DNA from: Nageia nagi
Taxonomy: Eukaryota; Pinophyta
DNA: 64,000 bases
NCBI GenBank assembly: GCA_050084985.1
Contig: JBITNC010000002.1
Location: forward strand, 30,690,001-30,754,000
Reading direction: 5' to 3'
Both the position numbers and the translations under genes were made by a program. This document shows positions 56,230 through 64,000 of this stretch, piece by piece; within the stretch, counting starts at the first letter, position 1, and each line of letters opens with the position of its first letter. Below the pieces are notes generated by a model. It saw nothing but the letters and a program-made list of their open reading frames with translations. It did no database searches and was not told the DNA's origin.

Positions 56230-57407
56230 CTCATAAGCTTACATTAGAAAATGATCAAGAAGTTATTAGTACAAATTTGGAAAGACAAATGATCCCATAG
56301 CAACCTGAGATGGATTTAGATATCATACCACCCAATGTAGTATTGGTAAGAAAAATGATGTTAGTATATCAGGCCCAACTATTTGAACATTGTATCTCAT
56401 ATCCAATGAGTCATCAAGCAATTCTTAACATGTTTCAAAGAAGAGGAATAATTTATGTATGTCAAGAACCTCTAGGACTTATATGATCAAATAGTTCAAA
56501 TTATCTTTTTAAATATGGAAATGCTCAACCATATCCTATTTTAGTCAAGTTAATAAAAATTAAGGACATTAATGATGCCCCTATTTATAATAAGGGTGTT
56601 GATAGTGTAGATTAGGATATATTATAAACAAATGGTAATCCTGCTACATCATATTATTCATTAAGGTTTTTTCTTTATGAAAATATCTATAAACCTTCAT
56701 TAAATAATTAGGTAAATCAATCAAATAATGAAACTCACAAGTTAACGTAGCATATAGAGGAAAGAGAATCATGATAAATTCCAAAAGAAAAAAAGATGTA
56801 GTTGAAGAGCTTATGGATATACTCAATAAGGCGTATGTGAAAAAATAAGATTTGATAGAAGAAGAATTTTTTATTAGAATTGAAGTCCTTATGGATCAAA
56901 AAGAATTAGAAGGTTTCTAAAAATCTACAGATGAACAATAATTAGATCACATATGCAAAATTTTGGATGAAATAGAAGAAAAGAGAATCAATAAAACTAG
57001 TCCATTTTATCAGTTAAAAGTGAAGGAATGAAAAGCGTAATGACTCAACTACACCAAAGGGTACAAGAGTAAGAATCTACAAGGCCACCTCTAAAATAAG
57101 ATCAAACACCTACAAAATAGTCTTAAGGTCAGTCTCAAGATATCACTAAGATCATCAAAGAAATCAACTAAATAAAAAAATATATTATCTCCTCTAAGTG
57201 ATAATGATTTTCCAAGTTTAAAGAGATAATGATAGTAAAATATGGATAGGAAAGAGAAATATTAAGTTCTTAAAATTTGATGGGTCTCAATATCCTAAAG
57301 TGCATATAATAAAATTTCAAAAAGATGTTATTTAATACATGCATGACAAAGATATGATTTCTAAGTTGTTTCATCATAGTTTGAAAAATGAAGCATTGAA
57401 ATTATTA
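56230..57407 (+). pseudogene. Ty3-gypsy gag relic, interrupted by element E
   Basis: Plus-strand frames read as the N-terminal part of a gypsy polyprotein. There is a long charged region (LFEHCISYPMSHQAILNMFQ and LFKYGNAQPYPILVKLIKIK), then Lys/Glu-rich spacer with many stops. At about 57265-57407 comes the gag core: FLKFDGSQYPKVHIIKFQKD, DKDMISKLFHHSLKNEALK, equivalent to PKFDGxxDPxxHxxxF and LFxxSLxxxALxW. The match breaks exactly where the Trp-containing block should come and the LTR of element E starts. The first part is assigned only by position. It is on the strand opposite to the other gypsy relics and so is a separate element. Confidence 0.55.
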
Positions 57408-58722
57408 TGACCCATTTTTGTTGATCTTGATTAATGATTTGTTTAGCATAAATAATGATTAACAATTTTATTTAAGCCTCTTAGATGGGAAGGACCTAAT
57501 GTTGATACTATGTGAATAGTTAGAGCTTGATTATATTAAGACAAGCATGTCTTTGAATTAGTATATTAATTGATGTTTGATGAGAATGACAATGTGTGAT
57601 GAATATAACTAATGATCAAGTATTGATAATACTAATAAAATGTTAAATGCAACATGAGTTAGGTAAAAGGTAATTAAGTAACCTCCTTTGATGAACATCA
57701 GGTTGTTTGTAAATAAATGAAATGGCTATAGTTTCCTTTGTTAAGGTGATATGTATACCATGCTATGATAAGATCATTCAATTAATAAGCTCCATGCTAA
57801 TGATATTAATAATTAAGAAATGGATTATTAATATTATTAGGAGTGTGGTACCATGTGATATGTATTAGGTTTCATTTTAGAATTATTTTATAGCCACTAA
57901 GGTTGTGATGGCAAAGTGGAAATGATGGAATGCAATTAAATAATATTTATTACTTTAGAATCATGTGTAATTATGGAAAAATATTTTCTATTTAGTTTTA
58001 GATTATAGGGCCAAGAGAATGGGTTAGTAATTCAAAATTGAATATGCTTTAGTAATATTAAATTGGAAAAATACCAAGTCATCCTTGTTCTCCAATACAC
58101 ATGTTTTGCATTTAATTAGACTAAGGCTAATAGAGCACTATAAATAATAATATTTTATTATTATTTTGTAGAAACTAATGAATATCATTAGCTAGGCAGA
58201 TGACAATATGATTGGTTATGCATTTGAAAAGAAAATTAATATATTTATATTTATAAGGTGAGAATATATAAAAAAACTAAATCAGTGAGTATGGATTATG
58301 GAGCTAATTGTTGTAAATTCATGTCATGATACTTCAAAATACGACCTCCAAAGATAAATTTCATGCTCCCTATTTTTAAATGTAGTCAAGTTCCAAAAAC
58401 GCAACCACATTTTATCTAGGTAGGTTTAGTAGTTTTTTGGGTGAGTTGCCCTTTTAGTTTAGCTTTGGCTTTGGTAATTAGAAGTTGGTTTTTGTCTTTA
58501 TTTCGATTCTGGTAGCATTGGGGGATATAAATACATATTTTGTAAGTGTTCATGGATTGTATTATTGAAACATTGTTGAGATCAAGTATATTGGCATTAA
58601 ACTTGTCATGCCAACCATTTGATAAAATTTATCCTTTCATTTTTGCATGAATAAAGATCTGATTATAGTACCATTTATTATTGTTTATTCTACTATGCAT
58701 AGGTTTATATTGATAAAATTCA
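57408..58722 (+). repeat. 5' LTR of element E
   Basis: The right end is well placed: CA at 58721-58722 followed by TT and TGGTATCAGAG. A TATA box, TATAAATA, is at 58526-58533. The left end, TG at 57408, is inferred from the point where the gypsy gag match stops, giving a long LTR of 1315 bp. Without the 3' copy the left boundary stays unproven. Confidence 0.5.
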
Positions 58723-58724
58723 TT

Positions 58725-58735
58725 TGGTATCAGAG
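58725..58735 (+). other. Primer-binding site of element E
   Basis: TGGTATCAGAG is followed by TA instead of CC, an 11-base match to the initiator methionine tRNA complement, two bases after the LTR. Confidence 0.85.
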
Positions 58736-58817
58736 TAGGAAGATTGTATTTATTGGGTTTGAAGAAACCCATGGAGTTTGAAGAAAACTTTTTCAATATT
58801 GTTGTAAAAGTGCTCTA

Positions 58818-59705
58818 ATGGTCAACAATACAAAGTCACTTCCAATCCCTGAGTTTAATGGATCAAATTATGAATACTAGAGGAGCATCATAATGATGAC
58901 TATACTTGAAGGTAAAGACCTTTGGGATATTATAGAGAATGGATATAAAGAATTGACAATTGGAATCCATTGGTTGATGATGTGAAGAAGAATATGAAGG
59001 AAAATAAGAAGAATAATTCTTTTTCCCTTTCTCATTTATAATCAGCCTTGTAAAAGTCTATATTTCCAAGGATTATAGGATGTAAGACAATAAAGGAAGC
59101 ATGGAAATCCTTGAAAGAAGGCTACCAAAGAAGTGTGAAGGTGAAAGAGGTCAAGCTTCAGACCATGAGGAGAGATTTTGAGAATCTCCATTGACAAAAG
59201 AATGAGAATGTTGGTGACTACTATGTGAGAGTGAAAGCCATAGTTCAAAAAATGACCACTCGGGGAGAATAATTGGATATAGAACTAGGATTAAGAAATT
59301 CTTTAGGACTTTAACACTAAAATGGGTGAATTTTTTCATTATCATTGAAGATTCTAAAGGCATTTATACTATGGAGTATCATCAACTTATTGGTTCTAAT
59401 ACATCACATGAAGAGAGAATTTTGAAGAGATCAAGTGTTGGAGCAAGTTCTAATGAAGAATAAGCATTCTCTATAAAAGAGAATGGGGGAAATAATGGTA
59501 GACATGGTAGAGGTCAAGGTAGAGGCTCTAAAGGAAGAGGTAAAAGAAGAAGAGAAAGAAACCAAACTTCAAAAGATGACCAATCCCATAATGCAATAGT
59601 AGGATCAATGCAAGAGGAAGTGAAAGACATAAGAGGAATGTGAAATACTATAATTGAAATAGATATGGACACTATGAGCAGGATTATAGGCTGAAACAAG
59701 CCTGT
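58818..59705 (+). pseudogene. Element E gag relic
   Basis: ATG at 58818 starts MVNNTKSLPIPEFNGSNYEY, the usual copia gag opening; a TAG then replaces Gln or Trp. Downstream fragments in changing frames fit UBN2 (KDLWDIIENG, AWKSLKEGYQ-like near 59100, YYVRVKAIVQK near 59220). A Gly/Arg-rich basic stretch lies at 59500-59560. The zinc knuckle at about 59637-59690 reads KYYN-NRYGHYEQDYR, where three of the Cys positions are now Tyr or a stop. The product packaged element RNA; this copy cannot. Confidence 0.7.
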
Positions 59706-60574
59706 AATGATGGAAGATCAACCCAATATGGAGAGCAAGACTCCTATGATGAAGAAAATTTATTTCTTTCCTATGAAAAAGTGGAGTTGCATGAAGACAA
59801 AGTCTTCTCAGTAATGAGACTTGGATCCTTGATAGTGGGTGTACAAATCATATGATTGGAAAGAAGGATTTATTTTTATCTCTAAATCATTCCTACAAAT
59901 CAAACATAAAGCTTGGGGATGATAAGAGTTTGGAGGTGGTAGCAAAGGGGGAGATGGAGGTTCCTACAAAAAGAGGTAAAATGAAGGTAAAAATATTTAT
60001 TGTGTAATTGATTTGAAGCATTCTTTAATGAGTATTGGAAAAATGCTTAAAAAGAACTATAAGTTGATTTTTGAAGATAGGATGTGTAATATTTTTGATA
60101 AAAATAAAGGTGGTAGGCTAGTCAAAATAATCAAAATGACTAAGGATAGGCTCTTTCATTTGAAATTAGTTAAGCAATGGCAAGAACATGCTTATGTGAG
60201 TATTGAACATCAAGGTAAACTTTGGCATTTAAGGTTTGGGCATTTGAATTTTTAGAGTTTGAAGACGCTTTCACCACTTTTTTATAGTTTGCCAAAGGTT
60301 GAAGACTCTATGGAGGTTTGTTAAGGATGTGCACTTGGAAAGCATGCAAGGGGGTACTTTCCAAAAGATGAAGTATGGAGGGCCCAATATCCTCTTCAAT
60401 TGGTTCATAGTGACATTTGTTGATCAATGAAAACATAAAGTATGGGTAAAGATTACTATTTCCTTACCTTCATTGATGATTTCTCAAGGTATTGTTGGGT
60501 GTATTTCATCAAACACAAAGATGATACATTTAATTGCTTCAAGGATTTCAAAGCTTTTATTGAGAACCAAAGTG
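59706..60574 (+). pseudogene. Element E protease and N-terminal integrase relic
   Basis: The protease motif WILDSGCTNHM (59821-59853) keeps its catalytic Asp-Ser-Gly. It continues with GDDKSLEVVAKGE. The open stretch 60013-60255 holds HSLMSIGKMLKKNYKLIFED and LWHLRFGHLNF, which starts the integrase zinc domain. After a TAG come CALGKHARG and [26 protein letters not shown] and FKAFIENQS. The frame is cut at 60574 by the CACTA element and carries on at 61865. Confidence 0.78.
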
Positions 60575-61864
60575 CACTACTACCAAAAGGCCATTTAGTG
60601 TTAGAACAAGCATCAAAGTAGTGAAAAATATATCTTCACATCATTAGCATCAATATATGTTAGAATAGCATCAAAAATTGATTTTATGCTATCTTTTCAT
60701 ATTCTAACATTATTTCTAATGCCATTTATGATGTTATTTTTGGCATTATTATTGATGCAAAATGGCATTTAAATAACCTAAAAAATAAAAAAGGTAGGAT
60801 CATACATGGATTGTGCACAAAATCATGATCCAATTGTTGATTAAACCATTTGATAGATGATTTATACATATATCAAAGACTATTTGAAAGCATATTTTAT
60901 TTTGAAGCATGCAATGCATACTTTGCTTACTACATATTCATATGCACACTACCCTCTATTCTCTTCAACATGTCTTCAACTCATACATATCTATATTGCC
61001 AATAATGTCATTTGAAAGGGAAAACTTTTTCATTCACTCATCAATCGTATTGAACTTAAATTTGACTCGTTCATACATAAGTTCTTGCAAGGACTTATCA
61101 ACATTTATATCAACTATGAAAGTTTCGTAGAAGCACCCAAAGTTTTTGACTATATGACCAAAGAAGATATGGCTTTAGCATTGAAACTATTTCACCAAAT
61201 ACAATAAACAACAACAATAGTCTAACCAAATCAATTCACCTTTCCCATCATCCTCAAATCATGCACCAAATTGGGATATTTGCAACAAGGTTTATACATA
61301 CATCAAAGACTCTTTAAAATCAAATTTCCTTTCACCAAATGCAACAAACAACAATATTATTCCAACCATGTCAATTCACCTTTCCTAGCATCCTTAAAGC
61401 ATGCACCAAACTGGGAGATTCACAACAAATTTTATACATACATCAAAGACTCTTTAAAAGTGGATTTCATGGACTACAATGATAGCAAGATATGCTTAAA
61501 ATAATTAAATATATATTTTTCTAAAATTATACATTTTGATGCTAATATTGTCTCTAAAATTGATGTACCCTGATGTAATACCTAATGCCCAATGAGACAA
61601 TACTTGGCTCCAGTGACGATAAGTATTACTATACTTGATGCAAAATGTATTTTTTTATGATAACCATTATGATGAAATATGATGCTATATTCGATGTTAT
61701 ATGATGCTAAATATAATGCCATAACATATTTTTTGATAATGCTAAAAGTGACACTAATTTTGATATGTACATTAGCATCATCTTAAGTGGTAGTATTTTA
61801 GAAAAATAAAATACATAAGGTTCAGATGCTCGCCCTAATGCTAAAATCGATTTATGTTATAGTG
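60575..61864. mobile_element. Non-autonomous CACTA (EnSpm-type) transposon
   Basis: A 1290-bp insertion starting CACTACTACC and ending TTATAGTG, so both ends carry CACTA in inverted orientation. It is flanked by the 3-bp duplication GTG (60572-60574 and 61865-61867), the size expected for this superfamily. Taking it out together with one GTG joins the integrase in frame, which fixes the ends. Internally it has GCATCAAA and TTAGAA motifs near the ends, as expected of subterminal transposase-binding repeats. A tandem repeat of about 141 bp lies at roughly 61190-61470, with TTTATACATACATCAAAGAC in both units. There is no transposase frame; 60909-61130 and 61271-61504 are short and without motifs. 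Confidence 0.88.
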
Positions 61865-62330
61865 GTGGGAGCACCATCAAGTGTTTGAGGATTGATAGAG
61901 GAGGTGAATTTTGTTCTAATGAAAATATTCAATTTTGTAGGGATTTTGGCATCAATAGGCAAGTGACCTCTCCCTACACACCTAAACAAAATGGGATTAT
62001 AGAAAGAAAGAATAGGACATTGATGGAGATGGCAAGGTGTATGATGAAAACTAAAGGTTTGAGTAAGTTTTATTCACTTGAAGCTATTAGGAATGTTATT
62101 TATATTCTTAATAGTAGTCCTACAAGGAGTTTTTAAGGTGTCATTCCTTATGAATGCTAGTTTGAAAAGAAACCAAGTGTGAAGCATTTTAAGGTATTTG
62201 GGTATGTGACTTTTGTTCATGTGAATGATGAGAATAGAAAAAAAATTTAGATGTAAAAGTGAAAAGTGTATTTTTATTGGTTATAGTGAGCAATCTAAGG
62301 CTTATAGATTTGCTAACCCCTAACAAGATT
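61865..62330 (+). pseudogene. Element E integrase, second part
   Basis: After the repeated GTG the frame reads GSTIKCLRIDRGGEFCSNEN. It is open from 61885 to 62136, with TPKQNGIIERKNRTLMEMARCM (the catalytic Glu region) and FYSLEAIRNVIYILN. A TAA then a frame change near 62240 follow, with KPSVKHFKVFGYVTFVHV and the FIGYSEQSKAYRFANP block in two frames. Of the DDE triad the second Asp and the Glu are visible here; the first Asp lies before the CACTA element. Confidence 0.8.
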
Positions 62331-64000
62331 ATTATGTCTAAAGATGCAATTTTTGATGAAGGGGGAGTTTGGGGGAATAAAAAATTAATTATTAATGATG
62401 GTTTGCTTGAGGAGATTGCTTTTAATGACCAAGAATGTGTTCATCCCATACATATTTCACATAGTAATGTGTAGCCCATAAATGATAATTTTTGTTCTCC
62501 ACCTCATATGGGGTCCATAAGTCCATATTCAAGTCCAAGAGCAAGCACTCCAAGTGCTTCTTCAGCTCCATAACCAATTGACAATATAAAACAATCCAAT
62601 AAAGGCCACTTAACATTAAAATAACATCCACCATCCTAAATCATTGATAGAAACTTGAATAGAAGATTGACAAGGAGCCAACATAAAGAAATTAATCAAG
62701 TTTTGAAAATACTTGAAAGTTTGTAAATGTGTGGAGACAAACATAATGGTGAACCTAAAGGTGATGTGATAAATTATACTCTTGTTTCTACTACTTCTAA
62801 TGTACATGTTTCTAAAGTTGATAATTTTGAGCCTTCTTTTTTTGAACAAGCATATTCTAACAATGTATGGATGAAAGCTATGCATAAAGAGATGCCTTCC
62901 ATTATAAAAAAGAATACATGGGAGTTGTATGATCTACCCAAAGACAAGAAATGTGTTGGATGCAAGTGGATTTATAAAATCAAAAAAAATGTTGATGGTA
63001 CCATTGAAAGGTACAAGTCTAGATTGGTAACTAAAGGCTTTACTCAAAATTATGGCATAGACTATGATCAAACTTTTGCTATTGTGGCTAGGCAATAAAT
63101 AGTTTGTATGGTACTTTCATTAGCAGCCCAAAAGCATTGGAGTGTGCATCACATGGATGTGAAGAGTGCATTCCTCAATGGGTATCTTGAAGAAGAGGTG
63201 TATGTGGTATAACCTCAAGGTTTTGAGGTCCAAGGAAAAGAAGATAAGGTTCATAGAATGAAGTCACTTTATAGGTAGAAGTAAGATCCAATAGTTTGGT
63301 ACACAAGGATCAATACTTACAAAGGTGTGGATTTGAAAGATGCAAGAGTGAGAATACTTTATATTACAAAAAATAAGGTAATGAAATTTTACTTACTTAT
63401 TTTTATGTTAGTGATTTATTATTTATGGGAAGTAATCCTTCATTTAATGATGTTATCAAAGATGAGATGAAATAAGAATTTGAAATGACAAATATTGATT
63501 TGATGAGTTACTTGCTATGTAGGGAGGTACATCAAACTAGTAATGAAATATTTCTTTACCAATCTGAGTATGTCAATGAGATGTTGAAGAAGTTTGGGAT
63601 GAATCAATGTAAGCGTATAGCTACTCCAATTGCACATGGAGAGATTTTGTATACTGAATATGGGGCTGAAAAATAATAAAATAATGTGTAAGAGAATTAT
63701 GGAGAGTCTCATGTTCCTTTGCAATACAAGGCTTGATATTTGTTATGCACTATCCCTTTATTGTAGGTACATGGATGATCCTTTTACATTGCATTTGAAA
63801 GCTACCAAAAGGATACTACAATATGTACATGGTATAATTATTTTTGTCATACATTACTCCTCTACTAAAAATTTGAGATTGGTTGGTTTTGGTGATAGTG
63901 ATCATGGGAGTAATACTGATGATTGAAAGTTCACTAGTGTAAATTTCTTCTCACTTGGATAAGGTTTGATCATGTGGAGTTCCAAGAAGCAATCTATAAT
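62331..64000 (+). pseudogene. Element E reverse transcriptase and RNase H relic, cut by the window end
   Basis: A Ser/Pro-rich linker (about 62470-62600) precedes RT. RT is open at 62727-63098, with FEQAYSNNVWMKAMHKEM, CKWIYKIKKNVDGTIERYKS and KGFTQNYGIDYDQTFA. It continues with HHMDVKSAFLNGYLEEEVYV and a decayed SLYGLKQAP near 63260. The active site reads FYVSDLLFMG near 63402-63431, with Ser in place of the first catalytic Asp. The thumb region is open at 63485-63676 (YLLCREVHQTSNEIFLYQSE). RNase H begins at about 63860 with LVGFGDSDHGSNTDD and runs to WSSKKQSI at the window edge. Confidence 0.82.

Larger units (their letters stand above)
57408..64000 (+). mobile_element. Ty1-copia retrotransposon E, running off the window
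   Basis: The proposed 5' LTR (57408-58722) is followed by a primer-binding site, gag from 58818, protease, integrase, RT and RNase H up to the window edge. The integrase is interrupted by a CACTA element (60575-61864). The 3' LTR lies outside. Domain order gives Ty1-copia; the sequence is unlike A, B or C, so it is a third family. Many stops, several frame changes and a changed RT active site show it is dead. Confidence 0.8.

Noticed and set aside
1-64000. CRISPR arrays, prokaryotic operons, rRNA genes, organelle DNA
   Set aside because: No spaced identical repeats, ribosome-binding sites, rRNA-like stretches or plastid/mitochondrial gene order were seen; all signals are of plant nuclear DNA.

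Overview
This is plant nuclear DNA: AT-rich, almost without long open reading frames, and built mainly of mobile elements. The organism is a seed plant with a large, repeat-rich genome. The depth of nesting and the amount of decayed Ty1-copia and Ty3-gypsy sequence would fit a gymnosperm, but nothing here proves that. The only intact gene I can support is a single-exon minus-strand gene at 31040-32077 for a plastid-type multi-pass membrane protein.

Layout. 1-4.1 kb: unassigned AT-rich DNA with faint coding relics. 4.17-5.03 kb: decayed Ty3-gypsy reverse transcriptase (minus). 5.08-26.6 kb: a nest of LTR retrotransposons on the plus strand. An old LTR and leader (D) hold related copia element A (6272-26621). 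Element B (14985-26588) sits inside A's 3' LTR, and a distinct, much younger copia element C (17877-22890) sits inside B's integrase. Target-site duplications are visible for C (CATTT), B (TAGAG) and probably A (CTTTA/CTTTT). 27.65-28.53 kb: Ty3-gypsy gag (minus), possibly the other half of the element at 4-5 kb. 31-32.1 kb: the host gene. 32.6-34.5 kb: two related non-autonomous hAT elements, one with a perfect 8-bp target-site duplication. 35-49 kb: local tandem duplications with unit sizes of about 131, 231, 646, 182 and 1200 bp, plus a fossil hAT transposase gene at 38.7-41.0 kb. 49-55 kb: mostly featureless, with a possible tRNA-derived SINE and a GC-rich spot. 55-57.4 kb: relics of a plus-strand gypsy element. 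57.4 kb to the end: copia element E, running off the window, its integrase split by a CACTA transposon at 60575-61864.

None of the mobile elements looks able to move unaided. Coding damage is mostly TAG/TAA where Gln (CAG/CAA) is expected and Cys-to-Tyr changes in zinc knuckles. This is the pattern expected from deamination of methylated cytosine. I found no system that looks like a new biological mechanism. The most informative points are the datable insertion order, the reading frame that resumes exactly across the CACTA element, the hAT pair beside the host gene, and the unexplained 3 x 1.2-kb tandem array at 45.2-48.8 kb. All identifications rest on reading translations and repeats by eye; no database search was run.
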